Source: Muribaculaceae bacterium
Lineage (GTDB): Bacteria > Bacteroidota > Bacteroidia > Bacteroidales > Muribaculaceae
Reading direction: 5' to 3'
Assembly (NCBI GenBank): GCA_029060285.1
Contig: JAIDUH010000152.1
Location: 1 to 47,903, forward strand
Length of the DNA: 47,903 nucleotides
Of the stretch, positions 37,645 through 47,402 are shown piece after piece (the stretch's first letter is position 1; each line of letters starts with the position of its first letter). Below the pieces are notes generated by a model. It saw only the letters and a program-made list of their open reading frames with translations. It made no database searches and had not been told where the DNA came from. The position numbers and the translations under genes were made by a program.

Positions 37645-38730
37645 ATGGATAATAAAACAAGAATAATCACCGACGAAGGAATTAACGTGGAGGCGCAGAC
37701 TCCGATCATCGTGTCTGCAAGTCGTTCTACGGATATTCCTGCATTCTATGCGGACTGGTTTTTTGAACGATTGAAACGAGGATATTCCGTTTGGACAAAT
37801 CCTTTCAATGGAGCTCCTCTGTATGTTTCATATCAGAATACGCAGTTCATTGTATTTTGGTCGAAAAACCCACGACCTCTTCTTGATAAACTTGATTATC
37901 TAAAAGAAAAGAACATCGGTTGCTATATCCAGTATACCCTCAATGACTATGAGAAAGAGGGATTGGAAAAAGGTGTTCCACCTTTGACTCAACGTATAGA
38001 AACCTTTAAACTTCTTGTTGAGAAGTTAGGAAAGGGGCGCGTCATTTGGAGATTTGATCCAATGATACTAACTGACAAGATTAGTATAGAAGATCTATTA
38101 AATACGGTTAGTAAAATTGGCGACGAGCTCAAAGATTATACAGAGAAACTCGTCTTCAGTTTCGCTGACATAGAGTCATACCGTAAAGTAAAGGCCAACC
38201 TTGACAAAAACGGTATCAACTATCGTGAATGGGATGAGCAGAGCATGAATGAATTCGCTTCCAGACTATCAACTATTAATAGGGAACGCGAATGGAATTT
38301 CCAACTTGCCACTTGCGGAGAAAAGATAGACATCGAGCAGTATGGTATTGAACATAACCGTTGCGTTGATGATGACTTGATGATTCGATTCGGCTATAAG
38401 AATAAAATCTTAATGGATTTTCTTAAGGTAGATGTTAAACAGATAGAGCAAAGGCCAATGTCTCTGTTTGACGATTTTGAGGAAGCACCACAGATCCCGG
38501 AAAATGCAATCATGCTCAATGCGTCGACATACGCGGTTAAGAAAAGAAACAACAAGGACAAAGGTCAACGCCAATATTGCGGGTGCATAGTCAGCAAGGA
38601 CATCGGCCAGTACAACACATGTCCTCACCTCTGCGAGTACTGCTATGCCAATACAAGCAAAGAGGCGGCGGTTGCCAATTGGAATAGACATAAATTGAAC
38701 CCTAACGGAGAAAAAATTATTGGGATATGA
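37645..38730 (+). CDS. DUF1848-like protein with C-terminal Cys cluster
   Basis: IIVSASRSTDIPAFYADWFFERLKRGYSVWTNPFN, FIVFWSKNPRPLL, CGCIVSKDIGQYNTCPHLCEYCYANTSKEAAVANW. Confidence 0.88.
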   Translation: MDNKTRIITDEGINVEAQTPIIVSASRSTDIPAFYADWFFERLKRGYSVWTNPFNGAPLYVSYQNTQFIVFWSKNPRPLLDKLDYLKEKNIGCYIQYTLNDYEKEGLEKGVPPLTQRIETFKLLVEKLGKGRVIWRFDPMILTDKISIEDLLNTVSKIGDELKDYTEKLVFSFADIESYRKVKANLDKNGINYREWDEQSMNEFASRLSTINREREWNFQLATCGEKIDIEQYGIEHNRCVDDDLMIRFGYKNKILMDFLKVDVKQIEQRPMSLFDDFEEAPQIPENAIMLNASTYAVKKRNNKDKGQRQYCGCIVSKDIGQYNTCPHLCEYCYANTSKEAAVANWNRHKLNPNGEKIIGI

Positions 38731-39587
38731 TCGTCAATACAAGGTACATAACACCCATTAGAGATTGGGTAACTGAGCGTCAAGGCAAGGAACAAGCAGA
38801 TTATTATGTAGCGCCCCTGTTTGATTTTCCTAAATTCGGAATAGAACTTGAAGACTTGTTTTTGTTATTTAACAAAAGCACCCAGAAATTACAATTATGG
38901 GGTATGCCTAAAAACATAGGAAATCCCGACCATTCTTCTCGAGACATCCAATATACCGAAATCATTAAGGGATTGAAATATAAGTCTGCTTTCCGTATCC
39001 TACCGTATGAATTCGATGATATATCCATCTTGATTGATGATAGTTTAAATCTTACATCATTTATCATTGAGAATGAATCAAGAGCAGCATTATGGATTTC
39101 ATGTCCAACCATTCAAAAATATGAAAAATGGTTTGATGATGTCCAAGACGTAGAATATGGGAAATATCTTGTTTCGGAGCATGGCGAATCTTTCTTATTG
39201 GATAGATTCGGTCAAATTTACAGTTCACTGGGAACACTGCGTTTTCAGCGAATGATTGATGAAGATGCTTTTATAGTGGAATCCAGCGAGGGACTGAGTA
39301 TCAGAAATGGTAAAGGAGATATATTGATTTCAAAAATTGTGCCCCGCTTTGAAAGACTAACAGATAGGACTCACTATTTATCTTGTAAAGACGGCCAATA
39401 TTCCATACATGACTGCAATGGAAAAATGATCTCAGGACCCTATGATAAGATCCTGAATCATAACGACCGATACATTACTGCCAAGCGAGATAATCAGTTC
39501 TTTCTTCTTGACCTCACAGGGAAAAACCTTTTGGAGTCTTTAGAGTTTAGAACTATAACTCGTGCCTTCTGGAGAGGATTACCTTAA
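38727..39587 (+). CDS. Hypothetical protein, WG-repeat-like C-terminus
   Basis: ATG overlaps the DUF1848 stop (ATGA); LLDRFGQIYSSLGTLRF, IRNGKGDILI, HDCNGKMISGPYDKIL, LDLTGKNLLE repeats. Confidence 0.65.
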   Translation: MIVNTRYITPIRDWVTERQGKEQADYYVAPLFDFPKFGIELEDLFLLFNKSTQKLQLWGMPKNIGNPDHSSRDIQYTEIIKGLKYKSAFRILPYEFDDISILIDDSLNLTSFIIENESRAALWISCPTIQKYEKWFDDVQDVEYGKYLVSEHGESFLLDRFGQIYSSLGTLRFQRMIDEDAFIVESSEGLSIRNGKGDILISKIVPRFERLTDRTHYLSCKDGQYSIHDCNGKMISGPYDKILNHNDRYITAKRDNQFFLLDLTGKNLLESLEFRTITRAFWRGLP

Positions 39588-39594
39588 GCCACTC

Positions 39595-39648
39595 CTCGGT
39601 GAATATTGCTACGCCAATACCTTCAAAAAAGCGGACGTAGCCAAGTAG
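39595..39648 (+). pseudogene. Degenerate fragment of the DUF1848 gene 3' end
   Basis: Encodes PLLGEYCYANTFKKADVAK*, alignable with PHLCEYCYANTSKEAAVAN of 37645..38730. Confidence 0.7.
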
Positions 39649-39698
39649 CATACCGTTAAAGACACAAGTGAACACGAACTGCGAAAAAACATCGAATA

Positions 39699-42359
39699 AT
39701 GACATATCAAGAAAGGATTTCATCTATACAGAATCTTTCCATGGATGAGATTATCACGAACTGTAAAGCTCATATTCCTGAAAACCACAGGAGGCATCCT
39801 TACTATCATCCTGAGCTTAATCACGGCCTTGACTTACTTAATAGTGAGGAAGCCTTGGATTGCTATATGGGAGCATACGGTGAGATGCACAAAGTTAAAT
39901 GCAGGGCGGCCATTCAAAATATTCCATTTCCGCCATCTGGAGCAAATCCAATTTCGTTAGCATTGGAAATATACGATTGGGGATGCGGTCAAGGAATCGG
40001 ATCCATCTGTCTTATTGACTTCCTTAAGCAACGGGATTTAACTAAATGGCTAAAAAAGGTGACTCTTATAGAGCCATCGAATCCAGCATTAAACCGAGCC
40101 TTGCTTAACGTAAGCAACGCTACAAATAACAGGGTCAGAATTAACAAAATCAACTCCTATCTTCCTTCTAAATCATCAAATCCTGAGATCAGCATCCATT
40201 TTGAGCATCACTATGTGTTCCATATCTTCTCTAATATTCTTGATGTGGAACAAATTGAATTGTCGAAATTAGCAAGAATGCTTGCTATTCCTGGCCACAC
40301 ACACTATATACTTTGTATGGGCCCGATGAACGCCAATTCTTTTAGAATTGACAGATTTGCTGAAATGTTCAACCCATACGAGTATTTCTCAAATATTTCC
40401 AACCCCAACTACAGTCAAACCACCGACACAAATCACAGGTTTGGGTGTAAAACGAAATCCTTCATTTATCAGGGACATTCTTTGGATTTCAGCCACTATG
40501 ATCCAAACGAAATTGCAGGCAGACCCATTTACAATGATTATGATGTTAACCTTCAGATAGAAAACGGTCTTATGTCATATGGCAAGGCTTGGGTTTACTA
40601 TAGATTACAAAACATACTTGCGCCCAATGACCTAATATATCTTGACCCTGACATAAATGGAGCTAAACCAGATTTCATATTAGTGAGACCTAATATCGGA
40701 GTTATGATTATATCTATATTTGAAGAAAATCTGTCGAATTGTAAATATGATTCTGATAAGAAGGATCTCATCGTCAATAACGTAAATGGTAATCAAGATC
40801 CTAAAGAACTTCAGTCTCCTTTGGACGCACTGTCTTATTACCAGAGCTTGATTATTGAGAACGTTAAGGAACTTACAGATGCCATTATTGACAACAATAG
40901 AAACCTCGGTCTCATTAAAAAAGTGCTTATTTGCACTAATGGATCTACTAATCAAGCGAAAGAACTTTTCGCAAATCCTAATTATTCCGTTATCTTGGGA
41001 AATGAATTCATATCAGATGAAAACATCTCAAAGTCATTGTTTAATATCTCAAATTTTTATTATCATTCTCCAATCTTCGACGATACTGTTCTAAATCGAC
41101 TTAAACGAGACTTATCGCCGAAATGGCATTCATATAGGGAAGGATTTAATGTAACACTGACAAGAGAACAAGCAGAATTAGCAATAAGCATAGAAGGTGC
41201 CCAACGTAAAATAAGTGGAGTTGTCGGCTCGGGAAAGACTCAGGTACTTGCCACTAGAGCTGTTAACGCGCAAGTCCGTACCGGAGGCGATGTTCTAATA
41301 CTAACATTCAATATAACATTGGCTAACTATCTGAGAATGCGTCTCTCGCACATAAGGGCAGACTTTCCATGGGATAAGATTCACATTGATTATTATCATC
41401 GTTTTTTTAGGAAGTATGCATCCGTCAATAATAGACATGTTCATTTTGGATCATACAATAATGAAGATTTCTTTGAAGATGCTTCCTCCAAATATCAGAA
41501 ATTTGATGCAATATTCATTGATGAGGTTCAAGATTTTGAAACACCTTGGTTAAAAGTGCTCATGAAGCATTTTCTTAAGGATAATGGTGAGTTTGTCGTA
41601 TTCGGAGATCCGAAACAAAACATATATAATAGGCCAATCGATAACAATGGAGATATAAAGTTAGGAGTAATTCGCTCAGAATGGAATCATTCGTTGGACA
41701 GAAGTATGAGATTAAAGAATCCTGCACTTTCAGAATTAGCAGTAAAATTTCAAGAGACATTCTACGGCAGTACTGATATGACAGGCCATCCGTATAATGC
41801 GGCTCATCAAAATGAATTCCAATTCAATATTATGAAATACGAGCAGATCGACGCAATAGACACATCTGAAGATATTGCTGAAAGAGTATATAATATCTGC
41901 AAAACATTCATTGATGAGAACGATCTCAATGTGTCCGAAGTAGCAATCATAGGCCCCCAGAGCGAGATTCTCCGCAAGATAGAATATCTCTACCGCATGC
42001 AAACAAGAGAGCGAACAACAGTGACATTCGTTCGAAAAGAGGGTATTGATCGGATTTCCCGTCAAACTTCACAGGCATCATATGGATACAAGCAAGACCT
42101 TGACAGATTGGAGAAAGTCAATAAGAATCGTTTTACGATGCAGACTCGGCATCTCAAACTTTCAACTATTCAAAGTTTCAAGGGATGGGAAGCTAAAACC
42201 ATCATTTGTATCATTCAAGAAGATAGTGATAATGATGATAACTTAAGGATGTCACCCCAACTTGTTTATACAGGCATAACAAGAGCACAAGAGAACTTGT
42301 TTGTTATAAATATTGGCAATAATGCTTACGATGAATTCTTCAAAATAAATCTGCAATAA
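39699..42359 (+). CDS. Fusion of SAM-methyltransferase-like, NERD-like and SF1 (UvrD-type) helicase domains
   Basis: IYDWGCGQGIGSICLIDFL + VTLIEPSNPAL (MTase-like); KPDFILVRPNIGVMIISIFE (NERD-like); GVVGSGKTQVLATRA, FIDEVQDF, VFGDPKQNIY, VYTGITRAQENLFVI (SF1 motifs). Confidence 0.82.
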   Translation: MTYQERISSIQNLSMDEIITNCKAHIPENHRRHPYYHPELNHGLDLLNSEEALDCYMGAYGEMHKVKCRAAIQNIPFPPSGANPISLALEIYDWGCGQGIGSICLIDFLKQRDLTKWLKKVTLIEPSNPALNRALLNVSNATNNRVRINKINSYLPSKSSNPEISIHFEHHYVFHIFSNILDVEQIELSKLARMLAIPGHTHYILCMGPMNANSFRIDRFAEMFNPYEYFSNISNPNYSQTTDTNHRFGCKTKSFIYQGHSLDFSHYDPNEIAGRPIYNDYDVNLQIENGLMSYGKAWVYYRLQNILAPNDLIYLDPDINGAKPDFILVRPNIGVMIISIFEENLSNCKYDSDKKDLIVNNVNGNQDPKELQSPLDALSYYQSLIIENVKELTDAIIDNNRNLGLIKKVLICTNGSTNQAKELFANPNYSVILGNEFISDENISKSLFNISNFYYHSPIFDDTVLNRLKRDLSPKWHSYREGFNVTLTREQAELAISIEGAQRKISGVVGSGKTQVLATRAVNAQVRTGGDVLILTFNITLANYLRMRLSHIRADFPWDKIHIDYYHRFFRKYASVNNRHVHFGSYNNEDFFEDASSKYQKFDAIFIDEVQDFETPWLKVLMKHFLKDNGEFVVFGDPKQNIYNRPIDNNGDIKLGVIRSEWNHSLDRSMRLKNPALSELAVKFQETFYGSTDMTGHPYNAAHQNEFQFNIMKYEQIDAIDTSEDIAERVYNICKTFIDENDLNVSEVAIIGPQSEILRKIEYLYRMQTRERTTVTFVRKEGIDRISRQTSQASYGYKQDLDRLEKVNKNRFTMQTRHLKLSTIQSFKGWEAKTIICIIQEDSDNDDNLRMSPQLVYTGITRAQENLFVINIGNNAYDEFFKINLQ

Positions 42360-42360
42360 T

Positions 42361-42672
42361 ATGGAAAAACCAACATATACAAAGAAACAGCAATACGCAA
42401 TAATCTATATTTTGATACAGATTATGGAAGCGGATGGAATAATTGACCCTGGTGAGGTTAAATTTCTCAATAGCATTCTGACTGATTTCAACATATCGGA
42501 ATCAGAGTTAGAAATAATAGGTTCTTTTGAAATACATCAGAGCTGTGCATTTCTAAGCGATATGACTGATGCCAACAAAGATTATGCCCGATCACTTTTT
42601 ATTGGTATGGCAGAATCAGACGGATATTCCGATCCACGTGAGTTAAAGATAATCGAATCTATTAAGTTCTGA
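42361..42672 (+). CDS. TerB-like domain protein
   Basis: YILIQIMEADGIIDPGEVKFLNSILTDFNIS ... MAESDGYSDPRELKIIESI two-half acidic helical pattern; 1 bp after the helicase stop. Confidence 0.72.
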   Translation: MEKPTYTKKQQYAIIYILIQIMEADGIIDPGEVKFLNSILTDFNISESELEIIGSFEIHQSCAFLSDMTDANKDYARSLFIGMAESDGYSDPRELKIIESIKF

Positions 42673-42755
42673 TAGCAATATAAACTTCGAAAAAACTTCA
42701 ATAAATTAAGTAATTACGACTAAAATTTGAACCACATTTACATTATAGTTACCTT

Positions 42756-44330
42756 ATGCATTCTATACATTTTACAAATTTTAGACGATTTGTTGACTTT
42801 CCTGAGTTGAAATTTGGAAAGACAACACTTCTTGTCGGCTGCAACAATGCAGGAAAGTCTACTTTACAGAAAGCAATCTCTTTTCTTATTGCAAATTTAA
42901 AAGAGATGGAACCAAGATGGGGATGGAATAGTTTGCCAGATTTTATAATACCAGAATCTATGGGTACATATTCGCGCGTTAACTGTAAATCGACGAAAAG
43001 TCCCATGACATTTGAAATGTCTTTTGGAATATGTTCGGATAATCAAACACCCCGATTTAAAATCTTTTTTGAGTTAGAGGAGGCTGCCGATAATGCTAAG
43101 AAAGTTGGTATAAAATTCCTTTCTTTAACTGATATGGAAGTGCGTTATAGAATCGGTATTAAATTCCGAGAGATTTCAGTGGAGTGGATTGACTATTCCA
43201 ATCAGAATTACACAGAGATTGCAGATAATTCTCTTTCTAGTATCTTTATTCAAGATCCAAAGAATTTGGGACTTGATCAAATGATTGCATTCTGGAAAGA
43301 AAATTTGATTAATAGTGAAAAAATAGAATCACCTGCTGATTTTGAATATATGCGTTCTGATTGGGGAGAGGGGTTAGATCAATTAATACATTTAAGAAAT
43401 ACAAGACTTAATGAAGCACAAATAGGCAGTAATAATATGTTTAATAAAAAAGTGTTATTACAATTGATGCCTCTTTCTGGTTTTGATTATTCTGAATATA
43501 TTCATTGTACTTCATATCTTCTTAGTGATGCTCTAGAACAACTCTCTCGATATAATACATCAGATATTTCAGGATCTCATGGGGATGAACTGTCAGATAG
43601 CATAAAGTCAAGAATTCATGAAAGCCAGTTAGATCTCAGTAAGATATTAAATGGAATGAATATTGAAATTCTTCCTGCCCATTCTTTAGAAAAAACTGTG
43701 TTATATCAATATAATCATCCGCTTTATCCTCTCCTAAATAAAGTTTGCGAGATTAATGCAGAACCATATATCGTAAGAACTGGAGAGTTGAGGCGTTCGG
43801 AAATTGATAAAAGAATTCTTAGTTTCTTTAAGATATTCAATCTTGCCGAGGATTTTCGGATTCGATCTATTGAAGGAATAGCAATTACATGTGAGCTGAA
43901 AGATAAGGATGGTAACTGGATTCATCTTTGTGAAATGGGTAGCGGAACATTGCGTTTAATGGAATTATTTCTGTTCATAGCCTGTTCAAAATCATACTTA
44001 CTTTTCATCGAAGAGCCGGAACAGAATCTACACCCAAAATATCAGAGTTTACTTGCTGATCTCTTTTCAATAGTAGACAAACAGATTGTCGTAGAGACAC
44101 ATTCTGAGTATCTTGTTAGAAGGACTCAGGTACTTGTCTCGCAGATGAATTTATCTGAAGATGATATGAATACAAAAAATCCTTTCAAAGTATATTATTT
44201 CCCGGAAGAAGGTATTCCATACGATATGTCATATCTACCCTCCGGACAATTTGAGGAGGCATTCGGCGAGGGTTTCTTTGATGAAGCAGGAAAATGGACA
44301 AGAGAATTAATCCGAAATAGAAGAAAATAA
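42756..44330 (+). CDS. AAA family ATPase, OLD-like/DUF3696 type
   Basis: Walker A LLVGCNNAGKSTLQKA; EMGSGTLRLMELFLFIACSKSYLLFIEEPEQNLHPKYQ; VVETHSEYLVRR; FGEGFFDEAGKWTREL. Confidence 0.88.
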   Translation: MHSIHFTNFRRFVDFPELKFGKTTLLVGCNNAGKSTLQKAISFLIANLKEMEPRWGWNSLPDFIIPESMGTYSRVNCKSTKSPMTFEMSFGICSDNQTPRFKIFFELEEAADNAKKVGIKFLSLTDMEVRYRIGIKFREISVEWIDYSNQNYTEIADNSLSSIFIQDPKNLGLDQMIAFWKENLINSEKIESPADFEYMRSDWGEGLDQLIHLRNTRLNEAQIGSNNMFNKKVLLQLMPLSGFDYSEYIHCTSYLLSDALEQLSRYNTSDISGSHGDELSDSIKSRIHESQLDLSKILNGMNIEILPAHSLEKTVLYQYNHPLYPLLNKVCEINAEPYIVRTGELRRSEIDKRILSFFKIFNLAEDFRIRSIEGIAITCELKDKDGNWIHLCEMGSGTLRLMELFLFIACSKSYLLFIEEPEQNLHPKYQSLLADLFSIVDKQIVVETHSEYLVRRTQVLVSQMNLSEDDMNTKNPFKVYYFPEEGIPYDMSYLPSGQFEEAFGEGFFDEAGKWTRELIRNRRK

Positions 44331-44331
44331 A

Positions 44332-45396
44332 ATGACAACTCTTTATACTACAGAAGAAATACTCTCGTCTATTTATCTCGACAGTGAAAATAAAGGTCAG
44401 GTATGGTGTGACTTAATTCGTAAACTTAAGCCGGCACTAAGAATAATTACAAAAAATGACTCTGATTATGCTGAGAACGAAGAAAGTCTAATTTTCTCAT
44501 TTGCAAAGGATTTTGACATTCTTCCAGATCCAGAGTATGTAGACGAATCCGATGGAAGTGCGATTCTAAAACACATAATAGATATGCATAAATCAGTGTT
44601 ATCGGATAATAATTCAATAATACTTTTGGACATACCAACTGAAGAAGCCCAAAATATCTCTGATACCTATGGAATTATCTGTCATCCTTTTGCTATAGTC
44701 CCTATTGTAAATCCACTTTTTCAAGAAGGGATTGAAAAAAACGTCGATAAGGATGAGCAGCCCATTGGATGGAAAGAGCTATTTTGTGCTGATTGTGAGA
44801 TTCCATCAAACTCCTTAATATTTGTAGACAGATATCTTTTTTCTAAAGAAGGATGGATAACAAGTCAAGATGGAATTGACAATGTGTATGATATTCTAAA
44901 TAATGTTTTACCTAAGTCTTTGGGAGTTGATTATCATGTCTTAATCGTTTTTGACGCAACAACTCTCAAATCAACCGATGGTGATACCTTTCAAAGAATT
45001 TCAACGCGCATCAATACTTTAAAGAAAAGACTCTCCCGACCCTATAATATAATTATAGAGACCCTATCCCTTGATCGCAACACTCAGTATTATAATGAAA
45101 CTCATAATCGACGCATATTGTCAAATTATTTTTTACTACGAGTAGACAGATCTTTAAAAGCATTCAGAGAGAACCAGAGTTTGTACTCTCAATCACTCTG
45201 GCTTGATTGGTGTGCATCAAAAGGAATAGTTCGTCAAACAAAATCAGATCTTCCAGCCAAAGAATTACGTAAGTATCTAAATGATATCAAAAAGGCTGTA
45301 AGACAATTAAAGGCAGTGAAGGGTGACATCTTATTTTCACAAAATGGTAATTCTCATATACCGTTAGAAAATATAAGCAATCGATTAATAAAATAG
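44332..45396 (+). CDS. Unrecognised partner of the ATPase (candidate effector)
   Basis: Intact 354-aa ORF starting 1 bp after the ATPase stop; no family recognised. Confidence 0.75.
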   Translation: MTTLYTTEEILSSIYLDSENKGQVWCDLIRKLKPALRIITKNDSDYAENEESLIFSFAKDFDILPDPEYVDESDGSAILKHIIDMHKSVLSDNNSIILLDIPTEEAQNISDTYGIICHPFAIVPIVNPLFQEGIEKNVDKDEQPIGWKELFCADCEIPSNSLIFVDRYLFSKEGWITSQDGIDNVYDILNNVLPKSLGVDYHVLIVFDATTLKSTDGDTFQRISTRINTLKKRLSRPYNIIIETLSLDRNTQYYNETHNRRILSNYFLLRVDRSLKAFRENQSLYSQSLWLDWCASKGIVRQTKSDLPAKELRKYLNDIKKAVRQLKAVKGDILFSQNGNSHIPLENISNRLIK

Positions 45397-45505
45397 ATAA
45401 TCATACATTGAAATATAGTGTTAAAGAGAGATCTTACATCATTCGACACAGCGCTATTTAAATTTGATTTTCAACAAATATAAACACAAACAATCAACTC
45501 AAAAT

Positions 45506-46006
45506 ATGAATCAAATTTCAGAAGAATTCAAGAGAGCAATAGCAGGCAGAAGCCGCTCTATCAGCTTCAGTTGTAATCCAGCACAGATAAAACGATGGCT
45601 TGAAGAAGACAGTATAATTGAGCTGTCACTCAAACAGAAAACTTATAGAAACGCTGAATTTTACATAAATGGGAAGAAGAATCATTGTATATGGTTCTCA
45701 CAGTTGGCAGACCCACTTCTGAAGGTTAATTATCTTGAGTTGACATTAGGCAAAATAATCAAAAAAGATGGATCTGTCATGTGTATTCGTGACATTACAA
45801 ACACACAATTCATAGAGTTCGTCAAGAACAAACAATTCAAAGTAATCGTTAACGAGGAGGGGGCATGCGTTAAGATGGCATCTGGAGTAAATATGACCTA
45901 TGGGGAATGGAAAGAAAGGATCAAAATATTGTATAATGAAGGGAAATATAATGAAGCCGCACAACTTCTTGAACCAGCCAATCTATATTCCTTACAGGAA
46001 TTGTAG
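45506..46006 (+). CDS. Hypothetical protein
   Basis: Intact ORF; start MNQISEEFKRA preferred over the longer ORF start at 45464. Confidence 0.65.
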   Translation: MNQISEEFKRAIAGRSRSISFSCNPAQIKRWLEEDSIIELSLKQKTYRNAEFYINGKKNHCIWFSQLADPLLKVNYLELTLGKIIKKDGSVMCIRDITNTQFIEFVKNKQFKVIVNEEGACVKMASGVNMTYGEWKERIKILYNEGKYNEAAQLLEPANLYSLQEL

Positions 46007-46120
46007 GCTAACAGTACCGATTATTCCGCCTAAGCCCACCCACTCCGACCATTACCACCCAACTTTTCATGGGGCTTGATAGTACTTATAAAGATTATAG
46101 AGAATTTATCAAAAAACTTA

Positions 46121-46151
46121 TTTGAGGATAGAGAGTTTTTTATTACTTTTG
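46121..46151 (+). promoter_or_regulatory. Bacteroidetes-type promoter (TTTG-N19-TACTTTTG) of the Septu-like pair
   Basis: TTTG 46121-46124 and TACTTTTG 46144-46151, about 20 bp before the likely ATG at 46173. Confidence 0.75.
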
Positions 46152-46172
46152 CGTATCAAAACATTACGGCAG

Positions 46173-47402
46173 ATGAAGATCAAAAGTATATCAATAGATT
46201 ATTTCAGAGGTTTGCAGAATGTCGATATTCTGCAATGTGACGATCATGTAAACCTCTTCCTTGGCATAAATGGAGCGGGCAAATCAAGTGTCCTCGATGC
46301 CATCTCGCTCGTATTCTCTTGGTACACTGCAAGAATCCAATCTGCTAAAGGCAGGGGGCGTGACATTCCTAAGGATGACATAGCGATACACTCTCCAAAT
46401 GGATGTACGATTGATCTTGGTATGGATGACGACAATCACTGGAAGCTTTATCGAAGTCTGAAATATAAAAAGACTGATAGGAGCGACCTCTATGCAATGA
46501 ATCAGAGAGTTGCTCAACTACGCAATGCTCTTGATTCGGATTCAAACCAGTCTTTGCCAATTATCGTTCATTACGGAGTAAACCGGGTTATCCCGAACAC
46601 TTATCCACGGCTTCCTCGTGGTAAAAACGAATTCACACAATTGGATGCCTACCGGAATGCGTTGTCAGGCGGTCAATCCTTTTCGGATTTCTTCAATTGG
46701 TTCAGACTTGCTGAAGACTATGAGAATGAACAGTATAAAAGCAATCCCAACTTCAAAGATCATGGTCTTGAGTCTGTAAGACGATGCATGGCGGTCATGC
46801 TGCCTGAATACACCGATTTGAGAGTTAGACGCCGCCCACTTGCCCTGACAATGAAGAAAGGGAATGAGACACTGAAACTAAATCAGTTGTCGGATGGTGA
46901 GAAATGCTATATCTCGCTTGTCTGCGATATAGCCCGACGTCTGGCCATTGCAAATCCTTCCTCTGATCCACTGAGAGGAGACGGCATTGTGCTGATTGAC
47001 GAAATCGATCTTCATCTTCATCCACAATGGCAGCAGAGTATTGTCTCCAGACTTGTGAAAACATTTCCTAACTGCCAGTTCTTCATCACCAGCCACTCCC
47101 CTATAGTAGCTTCCGATGTAAATGGTAAAGTATTCGGTATAAAAGAAGGTGAAATTGTGCCTCAATATACCTACGGCAAACTGTCTTCAAACATACTTAC
47201 CTCTTCATTTGAAGTCTCATCACTGCGCAATCCATTCGTGCAGTCTCTTTTCGATGCCGGGTATGAAGCCCTTGATCGTAATGATATCAACTTATATACC
47301 AAGAATCTCATTCAACTCAGTGATATTCTTGGACCGGACGATATCGACATCACTGGCCTGAGAATTGAAAAACTCCGTAGGGAAAAGTTTGCTCGGGAAT
47401 GA
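46173..47402 (+). CDS. AAA ATPase, Septu PtuA/RloA-like
   Basis: MKIKSISIDYFRGLQNV, LGINGAGKSSVLDAI, LNQLSDGEKCYISLVCDIARRLAIANP, GIVLIDEIDLHLHPQWQ, FFITSHSPIV. The 46122 start lies inside the promoter. Confidence 0.88.
   Translation: MKIKSISIDYFRGLQNVDILQCDDHVNLFLGINGAGKSSVLDAISLVFSWYTARIQSAKGRGRDIPKDDIAIHSPNGCTIDLGMDDDNHWKLYRSLKYKKTDRSDLYAMNQRVAQLRNALDSDSNQSLPIIVHYGVNRVIPNTYPRLPRGKNEFTQLDAYRNALSGGQSFSDFFNWFRLAEDYENEQYKSNPNFKDHGLESVRRCMAVMLPEYTDLRVRRRPLALTMKKGNETLKLNQLSDGEKCYISLVCDIARRLAIANPSSDPLRGDGIVLIDEIDLHLHPQWQQSIVSRLVKTFPNCQFFITSHSPIVASDVNGKVFGIKEGEIVPQYTYGKLSSNILTSSFEVSSLRNPFVQSLFDAGYEALDRNDINLYTKNLIQLSDILGPDDIDITGLRIEKLRREKFARE

Noticed and set aside
46122-46172. Upstream start of the Septu-like ATPase ORF
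   Set aside because: Codons overlap the TTTG-N19-TACTTTTG promoter; MKIKSISI at 46173 matches the typical N-terminus of this ATPase type.
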